Assembly: GCA_002448815.1 (NCBI GenBank)
Contig: DKAJ01000001.1
Location: forward strand, 62,001-126,000
DNA: 64,000 bases
Origin: Micavibrio sp. UBA6929
GTDB lineage: Bacteria; Pseudomonadota; Alphaproteobacteria; Micavibrionales; Micavibrionaceae
Direction of reading: 5' to 3'
Shown: one piece after another, positions 33,083 to 42,082 of the stretch
How the letters are laid out: each line of letters starts with the position of its first letter
How positions within the stretch are numbered: position 1 is the first letter of the stretch
Program-made: the position numbers and the translations under genes
Notes under the pieces: model-generated
The model's database searches: none
What the model saw: only the letters and a program-made list of their open reading frames with translations
What the model was told of the DNA's origin: nothing

Positions 33083-34531
33083 TTAACGTTGGAACGTTGC
33101 AGGCGCTGGGTCGACTTCGACGATTGAATTGCGCTCGAACCCAAGAACGGAGAGGCCGCGCTCGACCGTGCCATTTTCTAAGAAACGAAAGATCCCATCA
33201 ATCCCCGCAAAACCGTTCGGGTTTGTGATCGCAACGCGGTTAAAGTTTGGAATGCCGCGATACTGCATGCCGCTTTGCGCCAAAATCGCGGCCAGCGCCG
33301 TAGCGTCATAAGCAAGGCTGGAAAGGCGCGGCGGCACTGTGCCATACAGGCCTTTATAACGTCCCTCAAAGGCTTCGCGGCCGTGAATAGACGGGGCAGA
33401 GAACCATGCATCGCGCAGCGCAAATTCACTTGCCAATGCTTCATCGTCAAACAAGCCAATGCCAAGGCGTTTAACCTTGCGCGGTGGCAAGTCATAGTGG
33501 CTCAGCAAGTTTGAAATCGCCACGGCATTTTCACCGCCTGCCGCAATGAGTACAGCGTCAAATGGAGGCTCCATCTCGGCTTTGATGCGTTCGATCTCTT
33601 TTTTGATTTGTGCACGTTTTTGTGATGATTTGGTTGTCTTTGTTGCTTGCATCGCTTCGGCCAGTGTCGTGGCTTCTTCCATGCGCTCGTCATAATGCGT
33701 AAAGCTGCGCATGTCTGGGGCAAGGTTCGCGTTTTGCGGGTCGTATGTCAGGATATCAACGGTTTCAATGCCCATTTGCTGCGCCAGCGTCTGATAGGCC
33801 GAGATAATCGCGCGGCCATATACTGTTTGCGGCGCAATCGCGGCAATGCGTTTAATGTCTTGTGATACGGCGTATGTGATGATGCGCTCAATCTGGTCAA
33901 AGGGTAAAAAGCCCATAATAAAGACGTTCGAGCTTGTTACGCTCCAATCCGTAGAAAAAGAAATCATGTTCACATTGTGATAGCGCACAACGTTTTTCGC
34001 GGCGCGCACTGAATTGGAAAAGACAGGGCCCAAAATCAACTGCGCATCATCTTCGATGGCTTTGGTTGCGGCAATGCGCGCACCATCGCCAGTGCCTTCT
34101 GTGTCATAGGGCATAAGCTCGAAATTCGCTTGTCCCACATCAAACAAGGCCATCTGCGCAGTTTGTAACATGGCCTTGCCTAGGTTCGCTTGCGGCCCTG
34201 TGAGCGGTAATAAGATGGCAACGCGCGTGCTGTTATAGGTGCTTGTGGTTGCTGTGCGCGGGTCTTGTAATTGTTCTTGTGATACCGCACCTTGAGTATA
34301 GGGCGCGTTTGCAGGGGCGTAGTATGGCTTTTCCTCGCCTGCTTGTGCGGCGCTGCTATCAGGGATTGATGCGCCAGGTGTTGTGATCTGCGCGGGGGCT
34401 TGTTGCGCGGGTTGTTCGGTCTTCTTGGTGAAATCCCACGCAGGCAGGTTATAGCGGCTGCCCGTGCATGAGCTCAATGCCAAAGAAAAGATGAAAACGA
34501 AGCTAAGAATAAAAAGCTGACTATAGCGCAT
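33083..34531 (-). CDS. LpoA-like outer-membrane lipoprotein (penicillin-binding protein activator)
   Basis: A lipoprotein: signal peptide with the lipobox LALSSC (Cys22), then a Pro/Ala/Gln-rich linker to about residue 100. The rest is a periplasmic-binding-protein-like domain (VAILLPLTGPQANLGKAM onward). In gammaproteobacteria LpoA, divergent from rsmI, activates PBP1a. The same divergent layout occurs here, so the function is probably the same, although sequence similarity between groups is modest. A charged coiled insertion lies near residues 290-325 (KTTKSSQKRAQIKKEIERIK). The start codons are 30 bp apart. Confidence 0.82.
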   Translation of the reverse strand: MRYSQLFILSFVFIFSLALSSCTGSRYNLPAWDFTKKTEQPAQQAPAQITTPGASIPDSSAAQAGEEKPYYAPANAPYTQGAVSQEQLQDPRTATTSTYNSTRVAILLPLTGPQANLGKAMLQTAQMALFDVGQANFELMPYDTEGTGDGARIAATKAIEDDAQLILGPVFSNSVRAAKNVVRYHNVNMISFSTDWSVTSSNVFIMGFLPFDQIERIITYAVSQDIKRIAAIAPQTVYGRAIISAYQTLAQQMGIETVDILTYDPQNANLAPDMRSFTHYDERMEEATTLAEAMQATKTTKSSQKRAQIKKEIERIKAEMEPPFDAVLIAAGGENAVAISNLLSHYDLPPRKVKRLGIGLFDDEALASEFALRDAWFSAPSIHGREAFEGRYKGLYGTVPPRLSSLAYDATALAAILAQSGMQYRGIPNFNRVAITNPNGFAGIDGIFRFLENGTVERGLSVLGFERNSIVEVDPAPATFQR

Positions 34532-34561
34532 AGATCAGAATGCCTGTATGTTACTGTTAAT

Positions 34562-35455
34562 ATGATGGATCACACTAACGAAAAAAAACGGGCATGGCTA
34601 CTGCCTGCGCTCACAAAAACAAAGTTGTCACCCGGACTTTATCTGGTGGCAACGCCTATTGGTAATTTGGGTGATATCACGGTGCGGGCGCTGGATACGT
34701 TGGCGGCGGCGGATGTCGTGCTGTGCGAGGATACGCGCGTCAGTGGCAAGTTAATGAGCGCCTATGGCCTGTCGAAAAAATTAATGACGTATAATGATCA
34801 TGCTACGCAGGATTTGCGCGATAAGGTTGTGCGTATGATCGGCGAGGGGCAAGTTGTCGCCTTGATCAGTGATGCGGGAACGCCGCTGATCTCTGATCCA
34901 GGGTATAAGCTTGTGCAGGCGTGCCAAGGTGGCAATGTGCCTGTCACGACATTGCCTGGGGCGAATGCGCCGCTCTCTGCGTTGCAGCTTTCTGGTATGC
35001 CAATTGATGCATTTTGCTTTATTGGCTTTTTGCCTGCAAAATCAATGGCGCGTCAGGCCATGTTGCGGCAGTGGGCGCATATTGATGGTACGTTAATCGC
35101 CTTTGAAAGCGCGCAGCGCCTGCAAAAAACACTGGTCGATATAAAAGACGTACTTGGCGCGCGAAAGGTCGCGGTAATCCGCGAGATTACAAAGTTATAC
35201 GAGCAGTATCGTATAGATGGTGTTTCTGCGCTAATTGATCATTATGCACAAAATGGCGCGCCCAAAGGTGAGATCGTTTTGGTTATTGAACCGCCTCACA
35301 ATGAAGCCGTCGATGAGGACGGTGTGCGCGCCGCTTTGGCAAAGGCGCTGCTCACAATGAGCACCAAAGAAGCCGCCAATTTCGTGGCCGAACAAACAGG
35401 TTGGGCGAAGAAGGCTGTTTATGCGTTGGCGCTAGAGGTTAAAAATGACCAGTGA
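34562..35455 (+). CDS. rsmI: 16S rRNA 2'-O-methyltransferase RsmI
   Basis: RsmI methylates the ribose of C1402 of 16S rRNA. The tetrapyrrole-methylase-type fold shows LYLVATPIGNLGDITVRAL, the VLCEDTRVSGKLM segment and the glycine-rich ALISDAGTPLISDPG. The 297 residues include a basic C-terminal tail. The last 11 bp overlap the yraN start. An in-frame ATG at 34565 is an equal start. Confidence 0.96.
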   Translation: MMDHTNEKKRAWLLPALTKTKLSPGLYLVATPIGNLGDITVRALDTLAAADVVLCEDTRVSGKLMSAYGLSKKLMTYNDHATQDLRDKVVRMIGEGQVVALISDAGTPLISDPGYKLVQACQGGNVPVTTLPGANAPLSALQLSGMPIDAFCFIGFLPAKSMARQAMLRQWAHIDGTLIAFESAQRLQKTLVDIKDVLGARKVAVIREITKLYEQYRIDGVSALIDHYAQNGAPKGEIVLVIEPPHNEAVDEDGVRAALAKALLTMSTKEAANFVAEQTGWAKKAVYALALEVKNDQ

Positions 35456-35822
35456 TCAAACGGCAAAGCGCCGCGCCGCCTATGAAAGCGGCCTTGTTGC
35501 GGAAAAGGCTGCGGCGGCATATTTGCAAGGCAAAGGTTTTACTCTGATTGCCGAGCGCTATAAGAACGCCTATGGCGAAATTGATTTGCTAATGCGCGAT
35601 GGTGAGTATCTCGTCGCGGTAGAGGTCAAGAAACGCGCCGACATGCAAAGCGCCCTCGAGTCGGTGCGCCCCAAAGCGCAAAAGCGCATTCAAAACGCCC
35701 TAATGATGTATATCGCAAATAATCCACATGAACGCGATAGCGCGCTGCGCTTTGATGTTGTGGCAATCGTGCCACCCTGTCAGATTCACCATCTGGACAA
35801 TGCGTGGCAAGCGCAGTTATAA
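35445..35822 (+). CDS. yraN: UPF0102 (YraN) family protein
   Basis: A 125-residue protein with a restriction-endonuclease-like fold: Glu-x-Asp in NAYGEIDLLMRDGE and E-x-K in LVAVEVKKRADM. The family's cellular role is not settled, though it keeps the order rsmI-yraN-lipoprotein from gamma- to alphaproteobacteria. The start ATG is embedded in the rsmI stop region (11-bp overlap), so translation is coupled. Confidence 0.93.
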   Translation: MTSDQTAKRRAAYESGLVAEKAAAAYLQGKGFTLIAERYKNAYGEIDLLMRDGEYLVAVEVKKRADMQSALESVRPKAQKRIQNALMMYIANNPHERDSALRFDVVAIVPPCQIHHLDNAWQAQL

Positions 35823-35897
35823 AAACTATCTAAAGAATAGTGCGTCGTCATGGTTCGGGCGGCGATCATTGATGTATATATTTATTTGAGGTTTTTC

Positions 35898-36524
35898 ATG
35901 AAAGTACAAAAGATCATTTTGCTCGCCGCGGTTGCGATCTCACCATTGGCCCTATCATCCTGTGCGGCAATCGGTATCGGCGCGGGTGCTTATGCAGGGG
36001 CTTCTGCTGCGCAAGAGGGTGGTCTGTCACGTGCGATGCGTGATACGCGCATTCAGGCTGAGATTAATGACCTTTGGTTCAAATACAGCACGGATGCTTT
36101 TGGTAAACTGGATATGACAGTGAATAATGGACGCGTCCTGATTACAGGCGTTGTGCAAAACCCTGATCACCGCGTTGAGGCCGTGCGCCTTGCTTGGCAA
36201 CCTAAAGGCGTTGAGCAAGTGATCAATGAAATTCGTGTCGCTGAAAGTGAAGGCATCAAAGGCTTCGCCCGCGATTCATGGATAACAACGCGCTTGCGCG
36301 CATCATTGGTGTTTAATAAGGAAATTCAGTCTTTGAACTATACAATTGATACAGTTCAAGGCACGGTTTACCTGATGGGCGTTGCAAATTCTCAGGACGA
36401 GCTTGATAAAGCGGTTGAAGTTGCGCGTACGATCCCTGATGTGAAGCAGGTTGTCAGCTACGTTAAGGTGCTTGTGCTGGAAGACGGTGCGCAAACGCCT
36501 ACAACAACGGCAGAGGCGCAATAA
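35898..36524 (+). CDS. BON-domain lipoprotein (DolP-like)
   Basis: ATG 35898 with GAGG at 35888 gives 208 residues and a clean lipoprotein signal (lipobox SPLALSSC). Two BON domains follow, at about residues 55-125 and 130-200 (NGRVLITGVVQNPDH; GTVYLMGVANSQDELDKAVEVA). DolP of E. coli binds phospholipids at division sites of the outer membrane, and sits after yraN-diaA; diaA is missing here. A Thr/Ala tail ends the protein. sirB1 follows 12 bp later. Confidence 0.88.
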   Translation: MKVQKIILLAAVAISPLALSSCAAIGIGAGAYAGASAAQEGGLSRAMRDTRIQAEINDLWFKYSTDAFGKLDMTVNNGRVLITGVVQNPDHRVEAVRLAWQPKGVEQVINEIRVAESEGIKGFARDSWITTRLRASLVFNKEIQSLNYTIDTVQGTVYLMGVANSQDELDKAVEVARTIPDVKQVVSYVKVLVLEDGAQTPTTTAEAQ

Positions 36525-36536
36525 GGTAGGGGCTTG

Positions 36537-37400
36537 ATGAGCGAGGCCGAAGATCAAGCCATTGCAACGTTAAAATACTGCGCCGCCAGTGATGCAAGCG
36601 CCCTTAACCTTTACGAAGTCTTCGAGGCCTTCTCGATCCTTGAGCGTCCAGATCTACGGTCTGATCGTTATACGCATGTTATTGAAAAATTAGCGTCCAA
36701 AATTCAGGCGCGACATAAGCAATTTATCTTAGCCGGAGCCAAAAATGACAGCGGCACGCGCCTTGCCGCGATGCGTGATGTGCTCATTCGTGATGAAGGG
36801 GTTGCGGCGCTAGGCGATGATGATGGCGATCTGGCCTTTCAATTGGATATTGCGTCTGCGCTGGATCGTCGGGGCGCGCATCCTGCGATGCTGGCCGTGA
36901 TCTTTATGATTGCCGCAGATCAATGTGGGTGGGCAGTCGATATGCTCTCAGTGCCGAAGACATATATTTTGCGGATGAATGGCCCAGATATGCCGCTGAT
37001 TTTTAACCCGGCTCAAGAATGTGCGTTATTACAGGCGCACGATATTAGGGCGCTGATTAAAGAAAATGTCGGCGGAAGCGCCGAACTGTCCGCCGCCTAT
37101 ATGCAGCCAATGTCACGTTTTGACGTTGTCATGACGGTGGAGAATTTAATTAAACTGCACCGCATCGCGACCGAAGATTACGATGCGGCCTTGCGCACTG
37201 TGGCGGCGATGCAGGCCTTGGCGCCGCAAGAATATCGCCTGTTATTGGACGCAGGGGTTTTATATGCACGCACGCGCCAAACGCAGGCGGCGATTTTTGC
37301 GCTGGATCATTATATTTCAAAGACGCCAGACCCGCGCTCGCGCGCCGAAGCACAGGCTTTATTAGATGATCTCAGGCAGATCGAAGCACAAGGTGAATAA
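36537..37400 (+). CDS. SirB1 family protein (transglutaminase-like plus TPR-like)
   Basis: A 287-residue soluble protein. The N-terminal 160 residues match the SirB1 transglutaminase-like region; the classical active Cys is not obvious (Cys119 lies in IAADQCGWAVDM). The last 90 residues are helical repeats like TPRs (DYDAALRTVAAMQALAPQEYRLLLDAGVLYARTRQ). The role of this family is unknown. ATG 36537 is favoured over TTG 36534. The gene lies directly between the dolP-like lipoprotein and pal, where tolB would be expected in other lineages. Confidence 0.75.
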   Translation: MSEAEDQAIATLKYCAASDASALNLYEVFEAFSILERPDLRSDRYTHVIEKLASKIQARHKQFILAGAKNDSGTRLAAMRDVLIRDEGVAALGDDDGDLAFQLDIASALDRRGAHPAMLAVIFMIAADQCGWAVDMLSVPKTYILRMNGPDMPLIFNPAQECALLQAHDIRALIKENVGGSAELSAAYMQPMSRFDVVMTVENLIKLHRIATEDYDAALRTVAAMQALAPQEYRLLLDAGVLYARTRQTQAAIFALDHYISKTPDPRSRAEAQALLDDLRQIEAQGE

Positions 37401-37469
37401 TAGCCCTTGAAAGCTGGCGTTAAAGTTTCTACACTCTGCTTTCTAATACGAATGATGAGGAGCCCATCT

Positions 37470-38021
37470 ATGTTAACACGTTATCTTTTATTACTGTCTG
37501 TTCTGTTTGTTACAGTCGCTTGTAGCTCAACTGACGAGCCACCTTTGACAGACAGTGTTCCTGCAATCGAGCGCGAAGCCATCACAACTGATGGGTCTTT
37601 GGAAGGCGCAAATGGTGCAACGCATGAAACGCTCGGCGTTTACAGCGAAGACATGGCAGGTGCAAAACCAACACAAACTTTTCTTGAGAAAACAATCGGC
37701 GACCGCGTTTTGTTCGGCTATGACAGCTATAGCCTCACAAGCGAAGCACGCGCAGTTCTTCTTGCTCAGGCAAAATGGTTGCAACGCTTCCCAAGCTTGA
37801 ACATCACAGTTGAAGGTCACTGCGACGAGCGCGGTACACGTGAATACAACCTTGCACTGGGTGAGCGTCGCGCAAACTCTGCGAAAAACTACCTTGTAGC
37901 CTTGGGCATTGCGCCATCACGCGTAAACACCATCAGCTACGGTAAAGAGCGTCCAGTTGCTGCAGGCTCTAACGAAGCAGCATGGGCGAAAAACCGCCGC
38001 GCTGTGACAACAATCCAGTAA
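37470..38021 (+). CDS. pal: Peptidoglycan-associated lipoprotein Pal
   Basis: Pal anchors the outer membrane to murein and works with TolB in envelope constriction. ATG 37470, with GAGGAG 8 bp upstream, gives 183 residues. The lipobox is VTVACSS. The OmpA-like domain has LFGYDSYSL and ITVEGHCDERGTREYNLALGERRA, the diaminopimelate-binding pocket. Codon use is more even than in the neighbours, as is common for highly expressed lipoproteins. tolB and tolQRA are absent upstream; cpoB follows after a terminator-like hairpin. Confidence 0.95.
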   Translation: MLTRYLLLLSVLFVTVACSSTDEPPLTDSVPAIEREAITTDGSLEGANGATHETLGVYSEDMAGAKPTQTFLEKTIGDRVLFGYDSYSLTSEARAVLLAQAKWLQRFPSLNITVEGHCDERGTREYNLALGERRANSAKNYLVALGIAPSRVNTISYGKERPVAAGSNEAAWAKNRRAVTTIQ

Positions 38022-38038
38022 GAGATTTATTAGACTTT

Positions 38039-38080
38039 AATGCCTGCCTATATTATACATAGGCAGGCATTTTGTATTTT
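38039..38080 (+). terminator. Strong hairpin after pal, possible terminator
   Basis: A perfect 13-bp stem (38039-38051 with 38059-38071) with a 7-nt loop is followed by TTTGTATTTT. It may end or weaken transcription between pal and cpoB. Confidence 0.7.
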
Positions 38081-38113
38081 AAGGGCGCATTTCTGCGTAA
38101 AGGGGTAAAAATT

Positions 38114-39058
38114 ATGGGATTTCAATCTGAAAAGTCTTTCCGTTTTGGCGTGTTAACGGCGGCCATCGTCATGATGCCAGTGATGACAGGGCAGGCTGCG
38201 GCGCTGGCGCAAATGGATCCCGATCTGCAATTGCGTTTTAACTACCTCGAAAGTGAAATTAAAACGATTAACCGTAAACTTGATCAAAGCCAAAGCAGTG
38301 CGCAGGCGCTACAAAGTAATGCAGACCTGCAAGCGCAAATTCAGGAATTTGATGTGCAAATGCGCCAGTTAAACGGCCAAATCGAAGAGGTCGCGCACAG
38401 CGTTCGCATGCTTCAGCAAAATTTAGATAAGGCAACCGAAGACAATAACCTGCGCTTTGGCGACCTGGAGCAAAAAATCAGCGCACTATCATCGCAGATG
38501 TCAGAGGCAAAAACATACAGTTCTCAAACACCTGCAGCAGGCGCGAGCGCGTCATCACCAGAATTACCTGCGGTCAAATCTATTTTAGGCGCCGCGTCAA
38601 ATGAAGGCGGTGAAGAAACGCCAACAGCAATGCTAGAAGAAAAGCCTTTCATGCTTTCAGAAGGTGGCGGCGCAGCCGCACTTGCCCAGTATGAACAGGC
38701 CTTCTCGCTTTTGAAGCAAGGAAAATACAATTCGGCGCAATTGAACTTTGAAACCTTCCTGGAGAAAAATCCCGAGCATGCACTCGCCAGCAATGCAAAA
38801 TATTGGCTGGGTGAAACATATTATGTGCGCGGTGAATATACGCAAGCGGCGCGCATTTTCGCCGAAGGATTTCAGGCTTATCCGCGCGGCGCGAAGGCGC
38901 CAGATAACTTGCTGAAACTCGGCTTAACGCTTGAGGCGCTGGATAAAAAGAAAGACGCATGTATTGCCTTGATGCAGGTGAAAAAAGAATTTCCCGCAGG
39001 GGCAAGCGCTGTGCTGGCGCGGACGCAAAAAGAAATTGACCGCCTAGGCTGTCAATAG
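38114..39058 (+). CDS. cpoB: CpoB/YbgF, Tol-Pal and PBP1b coordinator
   Basis: CpoB is a periplasmic protein that links outer-membrane constriction to septal murein synthesis. ATG 38114 is chosen; AAGGGG lies 10 bp upstream. The 314 residues have a signal peptide (hydrophobic core VLTAAIVMMPVMTG, cut near AAA). A coiled-coil trimerisation region follows (about 45-125), then a Ser/Pro linker and a C-terminal TPR domain (about 190-310, YEQAFSLLKQGKYNSAQLNFETF). The order pal-cpoB-tilS-ftsH is a known alphaproteobacterial cluster. Confidence 0.92.
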   Translation: MGFQSEKSFRFGVLTAAIVMMPVMTGQAAALAQMDPDLQLRFNYLESEIKTINRKLDQSQSSAQALQSNADLQAQIQEFDVQMRQLNGQIEEVAHSVRMLQQNLDKATEDNNLRFGDLEQKISALSSQMSEAKTYSSQTPAAGASASSPELPAVKSILGAASNEGGEETPTAMLEEKPFMLSEGGGAAALAQYEQAFSLLKQGKYNSAQLNFETFLEKNPEHALASNAKYWLGETYYVRGEYTQAARIFAEGFQAYPRGAKAPDNLLKLGLTLEALDKKKDACIALMQVKKEFPAGASAVLARTQKEIDRLGCQ

Positions 39059-39068
39059 GGCGGATGAT

Positions 39069-40058
39069 ATGCCGTGCCTTCAACATGTACTGCGCACATC
39101 TGATTTTCAAAACAGTTTAACGCCATCACAAGGCCTTGCCGTGGCTGTATCAGGCGGCGCGGATAGTATGGCGCTGCTCCATGCGCTTATGCTGTTTTGC
39201 CGCGATCATAAAATCAATCTGACTGCGATAAGCGTTGATCACGGCCTGCGCCCAGAAGCCAAAAGCGAGGCGCAAATGGTTGCTGATTGGTGCGTTGGGC
39301 AAGGCGTGCAGCACCATCTATTAACGTGGCAGGGTGATAAGCCCGATACCGCGCTTCAATCCTCGGCGCGTAAGGCGCGATATGATCTGATGGCGCAACG
39401 ATGCTTGGCGCTTGGGATCGCGCATTTATGCGTTGCGCACCATCAGGATGATCAGGCGGAAACATTCTTGATGCGTTTGGCATCAGGCAGTGGTCTCAAT
39501 GGATTAGGGGCAATGCGCGCGGTGCATGCGTATGATGATCGCCTGACGTTATTGCGCCCGTTACTTGGCGTGCCAAAGGATGAATTGATTGCCTATTGCG
39601 CGCACTATAAACTGCCATACTGCAATGACCCTAGTAACCAGAGCGATAAATATGCCCGCGTGCGCGTACGTAAAAGCATGGATATTCTGACCGAAGAAGG
39701 ACTTAGTGCTAAGCGCCTGTCGGTGACGGCATTGCGCCTTGCACGGGCGGAAAGTGCGCTTGATTATTATGCCGCGCAAATCTGGCAAACGCGCCAGTGC
39801 GGCGGCGAGAAAATCATACTGGATGCGAAAATTTTGCAAGATCATCCCCCTGAAATGATGGTGCGCATAGTGGCGCGTATGATTGAGGCACTAGGCCATG
39901 ATAAAGACTATTTGCCAAGAATGGAAAAGATCGAGGCTCTCAGCGCTGCGCTGCGTGATGATGATGTTTTTAAGGCGCGCACATTAGGCGGAGTGATTTT
40001 TGCCCGTGATGATAAGGCGGGTAAAATTACTGCAACGCCAGAAGTCTCTCTTGCGTAA
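39069..40058 (+). CDS. tilS: tRNA(Ile)-lysidine synthase
   Basis: TilS changes C34 of tRNA-Ile(CAU) to lysidine, turning its reading from AUG to AUA. The PP-loop motif AVSGGADSMALLHAL (SGGxDS) is at residues 27-42; the catalytic HHQDDQAETFLMRL lies near 122-140. The 329 residues are fewer than those of E. coli TilS (about 430), so the C-terminal tRNA-binding domain is reduced, as in many alphaproteobacteria. It starts 10 bp after cpoB. Confidence 0.94.
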   Translation: MPCLQHVLRTSDFQNSLTPSQGLAVAVSGGADSMALLHALMLFCRDHKINLTAISVDHGLRPEAKSEAQMVADWCVGQGVQHHLLTWQGDKPDTALQSSARKARYDLMAQRCLALGIAHLCVAHHQDDQAETFLMRLASGSGLNGLGAMRAVHAYDDRLTLLRPLLGVPKDELIAYCAHYKLPYCNDPSNQSDKYARVRVRKSMDILTEEGLSAKRLSVTALRLARAESALDYYAAQIWQTRQCGGEKIILDAKILQDHPPEMMVRIVARMIEALGHDKDYLPRMEKIEALSAALRDDDVFKARTLGGVIFARDDKAGKITATPEVSLA

Positions 40059-40114
40059 CGCTTTAAATACTCTATTTTAAATAGCATCAAGAACACAAAG
40101 GATGATGATTAATT

Positions 40115-42028
40115 ATGTCACGTAATATTTTGTTTTGGTTGGGCGTTGCTGTTGCCATGGTCTTTGCTGTGCAGATGATGCAGGGCGGTCAAATGGCGCA
40201 AATGGGCAGTAACGAGAAAATCTCTTACAGCGAATTTATGCAGGCCGCGCAAGAAGGCCGCGTCGATGAGGTCATTATCAAAGGGCAAAAACTCTACGGG
40301 ACATACGGCGATTCCAGCAGCTTTAACGCCATGGTGCCGCCTAATGAAAATGTGGTTGATCGCTTGCAAGGCGCGAATATTCAAATCTTTGCCGAAGAAG
40401 AAGACCCAGAGAAAATCAGCATCCTTGGCATCATCATTTCCCTGTTGCCTGCCATTTTGATTATCGGCGTTTGGATCTTTTTTATGCGCCAGATGCAAGG
40501 CAAAGGCGGCGGCGGCGCGATGGGCTTTGGCAAATCACGCGCAAAGATGCTGAATGAAAGTACGACGCCTGTGACCTTCGAAGATGTAGCCGGCATTGAC
40601 GAGGCCCGCCAAGAGCTTGAGGAGATCGTTGATTTTCTTAAAGACCCAGGCAAGTTTGAAAAACTAGGTGGCAAAATCCCGAAAGGCGCATTGCTTGTTG
40701 GCCCGCCAGGGACAGGTAAAACATTGGTTGCGCGCGCTGTTGCAGGCGAGGCTGGCGTGCCATTTTTCTCAATTTCCGGTTCGGACTTCGTTGAAATGTT
40801 TGTCGGTGTCGGCGCAAGCCGCGTGCGCGATATGTTTGAACAAGGCAAGAAAAACGCGCCATGTATTATCTTTATCGATGAAATTGACGCCGTTGGACGT
40901 CACCGCGGCGCAGGTTTTGGCGGCGGCAATGACGAACGCGAACAAACGCTCAACCAAATGCTGGTTGAAATGGATGGCTTTGCGGCGAATGATGGCGTGA
41001 TTATTCTGGCCGCAACAAACCGCCCTGATGTGCTTGACCCCGCGTTATTGCGTCCAGGACGTTTTGATCGTCAAATCCCGATGCCATTGCCAGATGTGAA
41101 AGGCCGCGAAAAAATCCTGAGCGTCCATTTAAAGAAAATCGCCGTGGCAAGCCATGTTGATGCCTCGACAATTGCACGCGGCACGCCTGGTTTTTCTGGG
41201 GCGGAGCTTGCCAACCTTGTCAACGAAGCGGCGCTTTTGGCTGCGCGTAAAAATAAATTACTGGTTGGGAATGAAGAATTAGAAGAAGCCAAAGATAAGG
41301 TGATGATGGGATCTGAACGCCGATCGCTTGCCATGTCCGAGGAAGAGAAAAAACTGACCGCCTATCATGAGGCAGGCCACGCGATCGTCGCACTGGCCGA
41401 GCCTGAGTCTGATCCAATCCATAAGGCCACAATCGTGCCGCGCGGTCAGGCGCTTGGTATGGTGATGCGCTTGCCAGAAGGTGACCGCTACAGCCAGCCA
41501 AAGGCACGCATGAAGGCCAATCTGTCCGTTGCAATGGGTGGACGCGTTGCCGAGGAAATCATCTTTGGTGAGGATTTCGTGACCAGCGGCGCTTCGGGTG
41601 ATATCAAACAGGCAACATCACTGGCGCGCGCCATGGTGACGCAATGGGGCCTCAGCGATAAAGTCGGCATGATTGATTACGGCGAAAACGAAGGCGGGTA
41701 TCAGCCTAAACGTATCTCAAGCGCGACCGAAGCCATCATCGAAGACGAAGTGCGTAGCCTTGTTGACGAAGGATACACTAAGGCGAAAAAGGTTCTTACC
41801 GATCAATTGGAAGACCTGCATACTCTTGCCAAAGCATTGCTTGAGTATGAGCTTCTTTCTGGTGATGAAATTAAGGCTGTCTTGAATGGTGAGAAAATCG
41901 TGCGCAACACAGATGATGATGAAGGCGGCGCAACATCGCCAAAAACATCTGTGCCGACCAGCGTACCAAAAGCGACAAAGAAAAAAGATAAAGGCGATGA
42001 TTTCGGCGGAGAACCACAGGGCGTCTAG
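40115..42028 (+). CDS. ftsH: ATP-dependent membrane zinc protease FtsH
   Basis: FtsH extracts and degrades membrane and short-lived cytosolic proteins. Two N-terminal membrane segments (about 5-22 and 103-125) flank a small periplasmic domain. The AAA module follows: Walker A GPPGTGKT at 196-203, Walker B IIFIDEIDAV, and the second region of homology near NRPDVLDPALLRPGRFDRQ. The zinc motif HEAGH is at 418-422. Its HflK-HflC regulators are in this same window. Length 637 is normal. Confidence 0.97.
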   Translation: MSRNILFWLGVAVAMVFAVQMMQGGQMAQMGSNEKISYSEFMQAAQEGRVDEVIIKGQKLYGTYGDSSSFNAMVPPNENVVDRLQGANIQIFAEEEDPEKISILGIIISLLPAILIIGVWIFFMRQMQGKGGGGAMGFGKSRAKMLNESTTPVTFEDVAGIDEARQELEEIVDFLKDPGKFEKLGGKIPKGALLVGPPGTGKTLVARAVAGEAGVPFFSISGSDFVEMFVGVGASRVRDMFEQGKKNAPCIIFIDEIDAVGRHRGAGFGGGNDEREQTLNQMLVEMDGFAANDGVIILAATNRPDVLDPALLRPGRFDRQIPMPLPDVKGREKILSVHLKKIAVASHVDASTIARGTPGFSGAELANLVNEAALLAARKNKLLVGNEELEEAKDKVMMGSERRSLAMSEEEKKLTAYHEAGHAIVALAEPESDPIHKATIVPRGQALGMVMRLPEGDRYSQPKARMKANLSVAMGGRVAEEIIFGEDFVTSGASGDIKQATSLARAMVTQWGLSDKVGMIDYGENEGGYQPKRISSATEAIIEDEVRSLVDEGYTKAKKVLTDQLEDLHTLAKALLEYELLSGDEIKAVLNGEKIVRNTDDDEGGATSPKTSVPTSVPKATKKKDKGDDFGGEPQGV

Positions 42029-42082
42029 GCGTGTGATTTTCTGTGTCTTGCTCTTGTGATTATTCTCGTATAAAAAGCCAAT

